DNA of 64,000 nt from Bradyrhizobium icense (GCF_001693385.1 NZ_CP016428.1:4154001-4218000); one strand, 5' to 3'. Shown: positions 1 through 11,502, numbered from the stretch's first letter. Made by a program: numbers and translations. Notes: generated by a model from the sequence alone, not told the origin.

Positions 1-1
1 G

Positions 2-442
2 GATCCTGAAATCCGGCGCACACAGGACGGGCGGCCGATTGCCAATCTGAGCATCGCGACCTCGGAGACCTGGCGCGACAAGGCCACCGGCGAACGCAAG
101 GAAAAGACCGAGTGGCACCGCGTCGTGATCTTTAACGAGGGGCTCTGCAAGGTCGCCGAGCAGTACCTGAAGAAGGGCGCCAAGGTTTACATCGAGGGCC
201 AGTTGCAGACGCGCAAATGGACCGACCAGAGCGGGGTCGACAAGTACTCGACCGAAGTCGTGCTGCAGGGTTTCAACTCGAACCTGACCATGCTCGACGG
301 CCGCAGCGGCGGTGGGGGCGGCGGCTTTGGGTCCGACGATTCCGGCGATTTCGGCTCCAGCGGTCCGGCCTCTTCGGCGCCGCGTCGGGCAGTCGCGGCA
401 GGCAGCCGCAACAGCGACATGGACGACGACATTCCGTTCTGA
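2..442 (+). CDS. ssb: Single-stranded DNA-binding protein SSB, 5' end missing
   Basis: This is the 3' part of ssb; the reading frame is already open at base 2 and the start lies outside the window. SSB binds and protects single-stranded DNA in replication, recombination and repair. The visible part holds the second half of the OB fold ([18 protein letters not shown], then [11 protein letters not shown] and [13 protein letters not shown]), a glycine-rich flexible linker, and the canonical acidic tail ending DMDDDIPF that recruits partner proteins. A perfect hairpin lies 50 bases downstream. Identification is secure from the OB-fold motifs and the tail. Confidence 0.97.
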   Translation, partial: DPEIRRTQDGRPIANLSIATSETWRDKATGERKEKTEWHRVVIFNEGLCKVAEQYLKKGAKVYIEGQLQTRKWTDQSGVDKYSTEVVLQGFNSNLTMLDGRSGGGGGGFGSDDSGDFGSSGPASSAPRRAVAAGSRNSDMDDDIPF

Positions 443-492
443 GCGCGAAGTCAGCCGGCACAATAGCACTTTGAGGTAGAGCATTTAGTTTG

Positions 493-526
493 AGGCATTC
501 GGCCGATCTCGCGCCGAATGCCTTTG
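493..526 (+). terminator. Rho-independent terminator after ssb
   Basis: Perfect 11-bp inverted repeat (493-503 pairs with 513-523) with a 9-base loop, followed by a short T run. It lies 50 bases after the ssb stop and ends that transcript. Confidence 0.7.
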
Positions 527-688
527 TGCACCTGCAACCTCACCGCAGCCAAATCTGCGCGGGTGGACGGGATGACCGGACCAAGAATACGCGCGTTTTG
601 AATGGCTCGGCAGAGGTTTGTGACCTCGGGCGTCACGCGCGATCGGAGCGGTCGTTCATCCAATCGATCAGGACGGTGTCGATTGAAC

Positions 689-717
689 TTGACAGTGGAA
701 AGATTGATGTAAATACT
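689..717 (+). promoter_or_regulatory. Candidate sigma-70 promoter for the DUF2306 gene
   Basis: TTGACA at 689-694, a 17-base spacer and AATACT at 712-717 match a housekeeping promoter. It is 55 bases upstream of the ATG at 772. Apart from this promoter and the ssb terminator, I see nothing else in 443-771. Confidence 0.4.
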
Positions 718-771
718 CCTTACATGGTGCAGGAGCCCTGCATCGCGCGCAGCAATCGCCGGGAGTTTCAG

Positions 772-1168
772 ATGCCGCTCGCACCGCTGCTGGACGCCGC
801 GCCCGCGATACCGGTCCATGCCTTTGCCGCCATGGCGGCGTTCGGGCTCGGTGTCGTTCAATTGGCTGCTCCTAAGGGAACGCTGCCGCACCGGACGGTT
901 GGCTGGATCTGGGTCGGCCTGATGATCGTCGTCGCCACCAGTTCGTTCTGGATCCACGAGATCCGGCTGCTCGGCCCCTGGAGCCCGATACATCTCCTGT
1001 CGGTCATGGTTCTGGTGATGCTGCCGATCGCCGTCATCGCTGCGCGCCGGCACAATGTGAGCCGCCATCGCAAGGCGATGGTCGGTATTTTCGCCGGCGG
1101 ATTGATCATCGCCGGGCTTCACATTCGTCCCCGGGCGGATCATGCACGCCGTGCTTTTTGGCCAGTAA
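772..1168 (+). pseudogene. DUF2306-type small integral membrane protein, frameshifted
   Basis: The ATG at 772 has a GGGAG ribosome site 7 bases upstream and opens a protein of about 130 residues with four hydrophobic segments, including GWIWVGLMIVVATSSFWI and HLLSVMVLVMLPIAVIAA. This resembles the DUF2306 family of small membrane proteins of unknown role. Near base 1117 the frame slips: the expected C-terminal end FVPGRIMHAVLFGQ is encoded in the +1 frame and stops at 1168, whereas the starting frame runs on to 1329 with unrelated residues. A one-base insertion or two-base deletion, or a sequencing error, explains this. Function is unknown. Confidence 0.7.
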
Positions 1169-1359
1169 GCGGGCGCGGAAAGAGGCCTCCGGCGGCGCTG
1201 TTTCGAGCCCCCGAAACGCAGGCTCCGCGGGTCTCTCGCCAATCCTGTAAGTCTATGAAAAAACGAGCGGAAAAACGACGCGTCCGAGGCGCTTCGGGGT
1301 GGTTATTGGACCCTCGATGCGCTATATGATTCTCAGTTGAGAACTGACTGGATTTCCCT

Positions 1360-4089
<2,730 letters not shown>

Positions 4090-4680
4090 CGCGCGGCCAA
4101 GTGTGCAGCCCCTGGGTGGAGCCAACGGGTCGCGCAAATGCGCGCCGGATGACAGGCTCCGCGCAACCCGGGATCAACGCTGGGACATGCTCGCCATCCA
4201 GGTCGACGGGTATCGTAAGCGCTTCCAAAACGGGGCGTAATCGTGAACCCATCCGGATGCGGGATTGCACGTTTGTGTCACAAGCCGATGTAATCGGAGC
4301 ATGGGCCGCATGGGAGCGGTCGGCGTGAACAAAAACGAACAGATAGCCCGGATCATGCTAGCGGCGGCGCCAAGGCCGCATGCGCGCCTGAGCGGACAGT
4401 TCCGCGTTCACGGCGTCATGTTCGAACCATCCCGCGTCGCTGCCGACATCCCGATCGGTGGCTTAGCCAGAGATCGTGGCGGCAGCTATGATGAGAGGCG
4501 TATCGAAACTGTGACGCAGTAGCACGATGGCCAAGCAACAATAGCGGGCTACGACGCTGGACGCTCACCCCGGCGCGCCGCGTCAGGGCTCCCGCTCACG
4601 GTAAACCAGACATTAACTATACATTGGTACACATTCGATGTGTCCGGGTGGTGACCGTCCGGCCAACGGGAGCGGATATC
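4090..4680 (+). other. Long intergenic region with a REP-like repeat
   Basis: This stretch has no convincing gene. Bases 4121-4163 carry a GC-rich motif (gccaacgggtcgcgc...) that recurs at 32629-32666 and is typical of Bradyrhizobium intergenic repeats. A GTG-started open frame at 4325-4522 (65 codons) has a weak ribosome site, and I do not recognise its product. Confidence 0.4.
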
Positions 4681-5190
4681 ATGCCCGTCGAGATGCTGAC
4701 GTATGCCGATCTAGGCGAGCGGCTCAAGATTTCCCCAGAGGCTGCCCGTGCTCTGGTGAAACGACACCGGTGGCCGCGCTCCCGCTCCAACGACGGCAAG
4801 ACGCTCGTCCACGTCGATCTCAGCGAATTCAGCCATTCCCCAATATCCCGTCCGCCGCAAACCCAGGCCGGTCACCAGGTGGTCACCGCCCTAAAGCAAC
4901 GAATCGAGGCCTTGCAGACCGAGCTGGCAGAGATGAAGGTGATTGCCAGCGGCCATCGGGCCGACTTCGAGAGGGAATGCGAACGCACGAACAAGCTGTT
5001 GGCCGAACTGCTCAAAGTCAGCACGGAAAGCGTGGGAGCCCGGGAAAGGGCAGCTCTGCTCGAAGGCAAGCTATCGATGCTGACGCAGCCGTGGCGACGT
5101 CGCCTGGTCGACGCTCTCACCCTTGCCCTGCCACAAGTCGCCTCCAACCCTCGCGAGAGCGCCGGCCCCGTAACCCAGTCACGGAATTGA
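4681..5190 (+). CDS. HTH plus coiled-coil protein of accessory-DNA type
   Basis: 169 residues. The ATG at 4681 is preferred over an upstream GTG because GGGAG lies 8 bases before it. The N-terminus (MLTYADLGERLKISPEAARA) looks like an excisionase- or MerR-like helix-turn-helix that starts with the usual 'tyr-ala-xxx-glu-arg-leu' recognition segment. Residues 60-125 form a long heptad-rich coiled coil (KQRIEALQTELAEMKVIA, then LLEGKLSML). The C-terminus is basic and aromatic (QPWRRRL). Similar proteins are recalled from mobile or plasmid-like DNA of rhizobia and methylobacteria, but the role is not established. It probably binds DNA and self-associates. Confidence 0.65.
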   Translation: MPVEMLTYADLGERLKISPEAARALVKRHRWPRSRSNDGKTLVHVDLSEFSHSPISRPPQTQAGHQVVTALKQRIEALQTELAEMKVIASGHRADFERECERTNKLLAELLKVSTESVGARERAALLEGKLSMLTQPWRRRLVDALTLALPQVASNPRESAGPVTQSRN

Positions 5191-5330
5191 ACCGACTTGC
5201 CAACGTGCCGCGCTTCGCCCCGATTGGCACAAATTGCAGATCGCACCGACTCTGCCATGTGCAATCATGGACGGGCAACGCCGGCATTCGCGCTCGTGAT
5301 AGGGGCGCTCCGGTGTTTGTTCAGTCCGGT

Positions 5331-6197
5331 CTATCTCTGAGATGGTGTGCTTGTTGGCGTAGACAGGAAGTCACTCGCCCGCCTTCGAACTGGCACTTCT
5401 GACTCCATGGCGCGCCAACTCGTCCTCGCATTAAATCGCGCAAACAGCATCGCCTCCCGGAGGGTCCGGCTCGAGCATAAGACGGAGACAAGGCCCAGCG
5501 CCATCAGCAGCACGCCAAGCCAGGTTGCCGCCCAGCCTTGGCCGTCATCGGCCGCCTCGGCGTTGGAAAGGGCGACCGGCGCGGCAGGAGGCACGGGCAC
5601 GGAGGCGGCAACAGCGTTGCTGGCGGCTGGCGCGGGTGCCGGAGGCATCTCCACGTCGGCCTGGCGCGAGGCGGGCTGGTCAAGCGTGAGCTGATCGGTC
5701 GGGCTGTTGGTGACGGGTGCCGGCAGCACCAGGGCCGCGGCGCCCGCAGGGACGACGGGAGCGGCATCAACCACCTTTGGCTTGGGCGCGAGCGGGGCCG
5801 GCTGAGACGTTTCCGCCGGTGCGGAGGGCAGCAGCTCCGCACGCGCATCCTCGACCGCCTTCCGCTTGCGCTCCGCGGCCTCGTTGTCCTCGGGAGCGGC
5901 GACACGAGGCCTCGCGACGCGATGACGAACCTTCTTCACCGTCGCGGTCTCCTCGGCAGCCTGGAACCAGCATTTGCGGCGCCCCTCAGTACGATAGACC
6001 CAGCGCTGACCTTCCGCCGTCGACTTGCCGGGTCGCGGCAAGCACTCCCTTTCCTTTTCCGCGGAAGCGGGCTCAGGGGCCGGCTGGGGCGGAGAGACAT
6101 TGAACAAGTCTGCAAGAGGATTCGAAGACGCAGGCGAAGTCGGGAGACCTGCGAGAAGGACAAAGGTGGCGATGCAAAATCGCAGATGACCGGACAT
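5331..6197 (-). CDS. Proline/alanine-rich exported protein with C-terminal membrane anchor
   Basis: 288 residues with no recognised family. It begins with a clear signal sequence (FCIATFVLLAGLPTSPASS). A short two-cysteine region follows (ECLPRPGKSTAEGQRW, then RRKCWF), then a long low-complexity Pro/Ala/Val region. One membrane segment near residue 225 (ATWLGVLLMALGLVSVLCS) precedes a basic cytoplasmic tail. The predicted topology is periplasmic with a single C-terminal anchor. No neighbouring gene on this strand suggests an operon. Confidence 0.6.
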   Translation of the reverse strand: MSGHLRFCIATFVLLAGLPTSPASSNPLADLFNVSPPQPAPEPASAEKERECLPRPGKSTAEGQRWVYRTEGRRKCWFQAAEETATVKKVRHRVARPRVAAPEDNEAAERKRKAVEDARAELLPSAPAETSQPAPLAPKPKVVDAAPVVPAGAAALVLPAPVTNSPTDQLTLDQPASRQADVEMPPAPAPAASNAVAASVPVPPAAPVALSNAEAADDGQGWAATWLGVLLMALGLVSVLCSSRTLREAMLFARFNARTSWRAMESEVPVRRRASDFLSTPTSTPSQR

Positions 6198-6577
6198 GAG
6201 AACCCCGGAGTTGCGCCCCCGCGGAAACGACCTTTGGTCGCGACCTGGGTCACAATGCGGCTCGAATCCGGCAAGGGGATGGATTCATTCTGGTCCGGAA
6301 ACGAGATTGAGGCCAGGGTGCCTGCAGCCGCGCGAAAGGCGTCCAAGGTGGCTTCTTCCTCGTCTCGAACCTCGATAGGTCGTTGAAACTCAGCAAGTCA
6401 TGTTGCTGACAGCATCGATGTGGCGGGAACCGCCCCATGCACCGCTGCACCTCGTCCGGAGTCGCGCATGACAGTGCGGCTGTCGCGCACCCCTCTCGCT
6501 GCACCACGAACATCCAGAGCGCGTGGCCGGCCTCCTTCACCAGAATGCGCCGTGGCTGCTGCGCTAAGCGGCTGGCG
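6198..6577. other. Intergenic region without a supported gene
   Basis: 380 bases between the divergent exported-protein gene and the threonine leader. Open frames on the minus strand (for example 6250-6603) show no family signal or ribosome site that I would trust. Confidence 0.4.
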
Positions 6578-6606
6578 TTGACGCCTGAGCGCTTTACCGC
6601 CATACA
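6578..6606 (+). promoter_or_regulatory. Promoter of the thrS-like leader transcript
   Basis: TTGACG at 6578-6583, a 17-base spacer and CATACA at 6601-6606. Only six bases separate the -10 box from the ATG of the leader ORF at 6613, so transcription should begin at or within a base or two of that ATG. The arrangement is nearly identical to the promoter upstream of asd (23157-23185). Confidence 0.55.
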
Positions 6607-6612
6607 CAGAGC

Positions 6613-6690
6613 ATGAATAAGCTTCTATCAGCCGCATCGACGACCACTGCGACCGCTTACGGCGGATCGCCTGCTGGTTGCGCGCGCTAG
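6613..6690 (+). CDS. Threonine-rich leader peptide of the thrS-like gene
   Basis: A 25-codon ORF beginning MNKLLSAASTTTATA, with three consecutive threonine codons (10-12) and a fourth at 14. It ends at TAG 6688-6690. A strong terminator hairpin follows 17 bases later, and the downstream gene encodes a threonyl-tRNA synthetase paralogue. The composition and position are those of a ribosome-mediated attenuator: stalling at Thr codons when charged tRNA-Thr is scarce would prevent terminator formation. There is no Shine-Dalgarno sequence, which fits a leaderless start at the transcription start site. CTGGTTG at 6674-6680 could pair imperfectly (6 of 7) with CACCCAG at 6705-6711, a weak antiterminator candidate. 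The function is inferred from architecture only. Confidence 0.6.
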   Translation: MNKLLSAASTTTATAYGGSPAGCAR

Positions 6691-6707
6691 AGACAAGCGT
6701 ACTTCAC

Positions 6708-6753
6708 CCAGAAAAGGCCCCGCCGGCGACGGACGGGGCCTTTTCTGGTTTTT
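6708..6753 (+). terminator. Terminator (attenuator) before the thrS-like gene
   Basis: Perfect 15-bp inverted repeat (6708-6722 with 6734-6748), an 11-base loop, then five Ts. It sits between the threonine leader peptide and the ATG at 6798 and there is no other upstream gene on this strand for it to terminate, which favours attenuation. Confidence 0.8.
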
Positions 6754-6797
6754 GATGGTCCCCGTCCGCGCTTTTTCCCATCACAAGGAACACAGCC

Positions 6798-8029
6798 ATG
6801 GACGATCTCGACCACAGAAATCTCGGCGTGAAGCTCAAACTCTGGCACCTTCAGGAAGATGCGCCGGGCATGGTGTTCTGGCATCCGCGCGGCTACGCGC
6901 TCTACCGTGTGCTGGAGGACTATCTCCGACGCAAGATGCGCCAAGCCGGTATGCCGAGGTCCGGACGCCACAGTTGCTGCCAAAGGAGTTCTGGGGCCGC
7001 AGCGGCCACTGGGACAAGTTCGGCGAGCACATGTTCCGGGTCGACGACGGCGAGCTGGCGATGGCGCTGAAACCGATGTCGTGCCCGTGCCACGTGCAGA
7101 TCTTCAACAAAGGGCTGCGCTCGTGGCGGGAACTTCCGATCCGCTATGCCGAGTTCGGCGTTTGCCACCGCAATGAGCCTTCCGGTTCGCTCCACGGCAT
7201 CATGCGGACGCGCGCCTTCGAGCAAGACGACGCGCATGTGTTCTGCCGCGAGCAGGACGTGGAGGCCGAAGTCGCGCGCTTCATCACCCTCCTTGACGAG
7301 GTCTATCGCGACCTCGGATTTCCCGACTACGAGGTGGCGCTGGCGACGCGACCGGCGGCGCGCGCCGGCGACGACGCGACCTGGGATTGGTCAGAAGCGA
7401 AGCTCAGCGATGCCGCGCGGCGCTGCGGCCTCGCGCCTCAAATCAACCCCGGCGAAGGGGCGTTCTACGGACCGAAGCTGGAATTCGCGCTGCGCGACCG
7501 GCTGGGACGATCCTGGCAGTGCGGCACAGTGCAGCTCGACGGCGTGCTGCCGCAGCGACTCGAGGCGTCCTACGTCGCCCCCGACGGCAGCCGCGCGAGG
7601 CCCCTGATGATCCACCACGCCATCTTCGGATCGCTCGGCCGCATGATCGCGATCCTGCTCGAGCACCATGGCGGCGTGTTACCGTTCTGGCTGTCACCGG
7701 ACCAGGTCGCGGTCGCGCCGATCTCGAAAGACCAGGCCGGATACGGCGCGGACGTTCTGGCGGCGTTCGAGGATGCCGGGATCCGGGCCGTTGCCTATGA
7801 CGGCGCCGATACTCTTTCGCGGCGCATCGTGGCTGCGCATGAAATGGCGGTGCCGGTGATGGCTGTTGTCGGCGGGCGCGAGATGAGGGACGGCCGGGTG
7901 AGCCTGCGCGAGCGCGACGGCTCACAGGCCGACGTTCCGCTGGCCGAGGCGGTGTCCCGCCTGCAGGCGAGGGCCCGGCCAGGTGCCCTTGTGGCTGAAG
8001 CCTTGCAACCCGCGGACGCGGGATCCTAG
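6798..8029 (+). pseudogene. Short threonyl-tRNA synthetase paralogue, frameshifted
   Basis: Encodes about 410 residues of the class II ThrRS catalytic and anticodon-binding domains without the N-terminal TGS and editing domains of full ThrRS. Recognisable signatures are [19 protein letters not shown], the KPMSCPCHVQIF segment with the zinc cysteine, RAFEQDDAHVFC, and HHAIFGSLGRMIAILLEHHGG with the third zinc ligand. The C-terminal anticodon-binding domain begins near LSPDQVAVAPI. The ATG at 6798 has AAGGAA upstream. One base is missing near 6949 (QAG then [10 protein letters not shown] in another frame), splitting the gene into 6798-7070 and the remainder. This is a real lesion or a sequence error. 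A full-length thrS presumably exists elsewhere. The upstream leader and terminator suggest threonine-responsive control. Confidence 0.8.
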
Positions 8030-8216
8030 GCGAGCAAGCGCTAGCAAAAGGGCGTATGCCGCCGCCCTTTGGCGCTTCGCGTCATTTTGCTGCCGTGCAG
8101 GAACCGCGTCACTTTGGGGCGGAGCAGACATTGCTTCTGCACGTCACGCCACCGGTTTTATGGGTACACGGCCCAAATGAGCGAATTGGCCGGCGGCCGA
8201 GCTACGGGCCTGGACC

Positions 8217-9212
8217 TCATTCGATCACCAAACCGGCCTTCTGAATCAGTGGCACCCAGCGATCGATTTCCGACTGGACGAAGTTGCGGAAGCCGGTTGG
8301 GGTGTTGGTCGCATCCGCTGGCATTTCGAGACCGAGCGGGGCGAGGCGGTCGCGCAGGGCTGTGTCCTGCGTCGCCTTGCGGATCGAGGCGTTGAGCCGC
8401 TCCACGATCGGTTGCGGCGTGCCCTTCGGCGCCAGGAAGCCGAGCCAGACCGGGAAGTCGAGCCCAGCGACGCCGAACTCGTTGGTGGAGGGCACATCGG
8501 GCAGCGTGGAAATCCGCGCCGAGCGGAAGACCGCGAGCGGCCTCACCGTTTTTGCCTGAATCTGAGCCAGCGCGGTGAGGGACACTTCGACCATGTAGTC
8601 GATCTGGCCCGCGATCAGATCGTTCATCGCAGGACCCGTTCCCCGGTACGAGACCAGATTGACCTTGGTGCCGAGGCGTACGTTCAGCATGGCCGCGCCC
8701 ATATGCGCCGACGAGCCGGGTCCGGCGGTGCCGGCGTTGAGCTTGGTCTCATTGGCGCGGACGTAATCCACGAATGCCCTGAAGGTATCAGGCGGAAGGT
8801 CACGCTTGACGATCAGCACCTGCGGGAGATCGCCGAGCAGTCCGAGATGTTCGTAGTCCGTGATGGGATTGTACTTCAGGTTACGATAAAGCCCGACGCT
8901 CGACACGTGCGTGCCGGCCTGACCGATCTGTATCGTATAGCCGTCGGGCGTCGCGCGCGCGGCTCTGGTCGAGCCGATCGTTCCGCCGGCGCCGGCGACG
9001 TTTTCGACGACCAGCGTCTGGCCGAGGTCGCGCGAGAGGAATTCGGCATAGATGCGCGCAATCGCGTCGGTCGGACCGCCGGCGGCAAACGGCACGATGA
9101 CGTTGATCGGCCGGTCCGGATAATTCGTCTGGGCGCGCAGGACCGAAGGCATGCAGAGGGCGCCAGCGAGGCCGAGCGTGACGGCGCGGCGATCAAGCGT
9201 GTGGGTCGCCAT
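8217..9212 (-). CDS. Bug-family (TctC) periplasmic solute-binding protein
   Basis: 331 residues. The N-terminal signal (DRRAVTLGLAGALCMPSVLRAQ) is followed by NYPDRPINVIVPFAAGGPTD, the hallmark start of the tripartite tricarboxylate transporter binding proteins, and by ENVAGAGGTIG and DGYTIQIG. These proteins capture carboxylates or related small molecules in the periplasm; no TctA/TctB membrane genes are in the window, so it may work as an orphan receptor or with a distant transporter. It lies 33 bases downstream of the lyase gene on the same strand, suggesting one catabolic operon controlled by the divergent GntR gene. The substrate is unknown. Confidence 0.9.
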   Translation of the reverse strand: MATHTLDRRAVTLGLAGALCMPSVLRAQTNYPDRPINVIVPFAAGGPTDAIARIYAEFLSRDLGQTLVVENVAGAGGTIGSTRAARATPDGYTIQIGQAGTHVSSVGLYRNLKYNPITDYEHLGLLGDLPQVLIVKRDLPPDTFRAFVDYVRANETKLNAGTAGPGSSAHMGAAMLNVRLGTKVNLVSYRGTGPAMNDLIAGQIDYMVEVSLTALAQIQAKTVRPLAVFRSARISTLPDVPSTNEFGVAGLDFPVWLGFLAPKGTPQPIVERLNASIRKATQDTALRDRLAPLGLEMPADATNTPTGFRNFVQSEIDRWVPLIQKAGLVIE

Positions 9213-9245
9213 GAATCGATCCTCCCAGATGTTTATTGATCGTGT

Positions 9246-10595
9246 TTATCGTTTGCTTTGACGCGCGAGCACGCGGTCTACCATTGCTCCGGCCGTACCG
9301 AGATAGTTTGACGGTTCGCACAGGGCGGCGAGCCGATCGCGCGGCAAAGCGGATGCGATGGCCGGGCGCCGCAGCAAGGCATCGAGCAGCGGGTCGCCGC
9401 GCTCGAACGCGTCGCGGCAGGCGGCATAGACTTCGTCGTGCGAGAGCTGACGGCCAAGCGCAGGCGCGAGCCCCATCATGACCGCTTCGGCGACGATCAG
9501 CCCGCGCGTGGATTGCAGGTTTCGCTTCATCGCTTCGGGATCGACGATCAGGCCGGACAGCATGAATTGCCCCTGCGCCAGCGATCCGGCCGTCAGCAGA
9601 CAAACCTGGGGCAGCGCCAGCCATTCGCAGTGCCAGGGCCCGGTGGCGCGCTCGAGATCCTGCACCATTGCATCCAGCATCAGCGAAGCGGCGTCGCGGG
9701 ACGCTTTTGCGTTCGCCAGCAGAATTTCCGAGGAGATCGGGTTGCGCTTCTGCGGCATGGTCGAGGATGCGCCGCGATGCGAGGAAAAGGGCTCGAACAC
9801 CTCGCCGATCTCGGTCGCCATCAGGATCATGACGTCATAGCCGATCTTGCCGAGCGCGCCGCAGATGACGGCCAGCGTCTGCACCAGTTCGATCAGCCCG
9901 TCGCGGGCGACATGCCAGGTGATGTCCGGTTCGGCAAGGTTGAGCGCTCGCGCGTAGCCGGCACGCACGTCCAGTCCGCGTTCGCCGAGCGAAGCCAGCG
10001 TTCCCGCCGCGCCCCCGAGCTGCGCCTGAAGGGCGCGAGGCTTGGCCTGCGCGAGCCGATCGGCCGAGCGCTGCAGCGCCGAGAGCCAGATCGCCGCCTT
10101 GTGCCCGAACGTGATCGGCAGGGCCTGCTGAAGATGGGTTCGGCCGGCCATCGGCGTATCGCGATGCAGTCGGGCGAGATTGGCGAGTGTTGCCATGACC
10201 TCGCCGAGCTGGGTTTCGATCAGCGCGACCGCTTCGCGCAGTTGCAGCACGGTCGCCGTATCCATGATGTCCTGGGTGGTCGCGCCCCAATGCAAATAGC
10301 GGCCGGCTTCGCCCAGTCGCTCCGATAGCTGGCGGACCAGGCCGACAATGGGATAGCCGACATTCTCGGTGTCGCGCTTCAACTGCTCTATATCGAGCGA
10401 CATCGCCGGCGCCTGGCGCGCGATCGCCTCAGCCGCCTCGTGCGGAATCACGCCGGCTTCGCCCTGCGCAATGGCAAGTGCCACTTCGGCCTGCACAAAG
10501 GCCATGAGCTGCGCCTCGTCGGAAAACACCGCGCGCATGGCCGGCGTCGAAAAGACGTCGCGATAAATGGCGCTGTCGAACATCGTGCTGGCCAC
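9246..10595 (-). CDS. Fumarase/aspartase-superfamily lyase (PcaB/adenylosuccinate lyase-like)
   Basis: 449 residues. The superfamily signature is present as SSTMPQKRNPISSE around residue 280, with the other conserved regions LHWGATTQDIMDT and MAGRTHLQQALPITFGHKAA. The overall pattern is closest to the 3-carboxy-cis,cis-muconate cycloisomerase branch. It lacks neighbours for purine synthesis, and its pairing with a Bug binding protein and a UTRA-type GntR regulator points to carboxylate catabolism rather than to purB. The enzyme would catalyse addition/elimination at a substituted fumarate-like substrate. The exact substrate cannot be read from sequence. Confidence 0.85.
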   Translation of the reverse strand: MASTMFDSAIYRDVFSTPAMRAVFSDEAQLMAFVQAEVALAIAQGEAGVIPHEAAEAIARQAPAMSLDIEQLKRDTENVGYPIVGLVRQLSERLGEAGRYLHWGATTQDIMDTATVLQLREAVALIETQLGEVMATLANLARLHRDTPMAGRTHLQQALPITFGHKAAIWLSALQRSADRLAQAKPRALQAQLGGAAGTLASLGERGLDVRAGYARALNLAEPDITWHVARDGLIELVQTLAVICGALGKIGYDVMILMATEIGEVFEPFSSHRGASSTMPQKRNPISSEILLANAKASRDAASLMLDAMVQDLERATGPWHCEWLALPQVCLLTAGSLAQGQFMLSGLIVDPEAMKRNLQSTRGLIVAEAVMMGLAPALGRQLSHDEVYAACRDAFERGDPLLDALLRRPAIASALPRDRLAALCEPSNYLGTAGAMVDRVLARQSKR

Positions 10596-10615
10596 GCGCT
10601 TGTTTCCTCCCTGTT

Positions 10616-10650
10616 AATATGTACGGCCATATGATTGATACGTACAAATT
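10616..10650. promoter_or_regulatory. Candidate GntR operator between divergent genes
   Basis: An inverted repeat of aatatgtacg (10616-10625) and cgtacaaatt (10641-10650) matches at 9 of 10 positions and lies in the 90-base gap between the lyase and GntR genes. Its symmetry and location fit a regulator site covering both promoters. Confidence 0.5.
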
Positions 10651-10719
10651 TGTCAAGCGCGGGTGCGGGGCTGGCGCGGCCGTGCTATGGGAGCCGCCAA
10701 CCCGCGAGAGCTGTTCGAC

Positions 10720-11502
10720 ATGCCAATCTACGAGGACATCGCCCGCGATTTGCTGGAGGCGATCCACCGCGGCCAGTATCCGGTCGGCGGCCTGATCCCG
10801 ACCGAACTCGAGCTTGCCGCGCGCTACGACGTGAGCCGGCAGACCGTGCGGGCGGCGATGCGCCGGCTCACTGAGCTCGGGGCGGTCTCGCGCCGGAAGG
10901 GCTCCGGCACGCGGGTTGAGACGCGCGAACGCCCGCAAGAGAGTTTTCAGCAGACGCTCGGTTCACTGAGCGATCTCGTGGAGCTCGCTGCGGCGACGGA
11001 GCGCGACATCAGGAGCATCGAGACCGTCGTGATGGATCGCCAGGCAGCAAGGCGCTTCGGCTGTCAGCCGGGGTCACGCTGGCTTCGGATCGCGTACGTT
11101 CGCGCATCGACAAAGCCCAAAAGTTCACCGTTGGCCTGGGTCAACGTTTATGTCGAAGAGAGCTACGCAGATGCCGCGCGCGATATCAGAAAAGACCGCC
11201 GCCTGGTGTGCGAAATGATTGCGGACAGTTACGGCGTGATCGCCTCCGAAGTGCATCAAACCGTTGCCGCGACCGTTGTGCCGAACGAGTTTGCCAAGGC
11301 GCTGGGCGCAGAAGCAGGATCGGCCGCGCTCGAGGTCATCCGCAGCTATCTGGACTCGCGCGGCCGCCTGTTCGAGATCTCGGAAAGCATCCATCCCGCC
11401 GGCCGCTACGTCGTGACCTCGGTACTGAAGCGGGTGGCCAATCCGGGAGCGGCAGACGGCAGCCCGGCGCGATCTTCCGGAAGGGCGAGACCGCGCGCCT
11501 GA
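10720..11502 (+). CDS. GntR-family regulator with UTRA domain
   Basis: 260 residues from the ATG at 10720 (MPIYEDIARDLLEAI); ATG 10687 or GTG 10663 in the same frame are alternative starts. The N-terminal winged helix shows the GntR pattern YPVGGLIPTELELAARYDVSRQTVRAAMRRLTELG read in sections, with GSGTRV in the wing. Residues from about 85 onward form the UTRA ligand-binding fold. It is transcribed divergently from the lyase and Bug genes across a palindromic site, so it most likely represses or activates that operon in response to a pathway metabolite. Confidence 0.88.
   Translation: MPIYEDIARDLLEAIHRGQYPVGGLIPTELELAARYDVSRQTVRAAMRRLTELGAVSRRKGSGTRVETRERPQESFQQTLGSLSDLVELAAATERDIRSIETVVMDRQAARRFGCQPGSRWLRIAYVRASTKPKSSPLAWVNVYVEESYADAARDIRKDRRLVCEMIADSYGVIASEVHQTVAATVVPNEFAKALGAEAGSAALEVIRSYLDSRGRLFEISESIHPAGRYVVTSVLKRVANPGAADGSPARSSGRARPRA

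Noticed and set aside
1-6. BamHI site at the very first bases
   Set aside because: ggatcc fits the ssb coding sequence (GDPEIRR context) and a single site cannot show a cloning boundary.
4325-4522. GTG-started 65-codon open frame after gyrA
   Set aside because: Only a weak ribosome site and no recognisable family; recorded as part of the intergenic region instead.
6250-6603. 117-codon minus-strand open frame
   Set aside because: No ribosome site, motif or signal sequence; it overlaps the promoter of the threonine leader.
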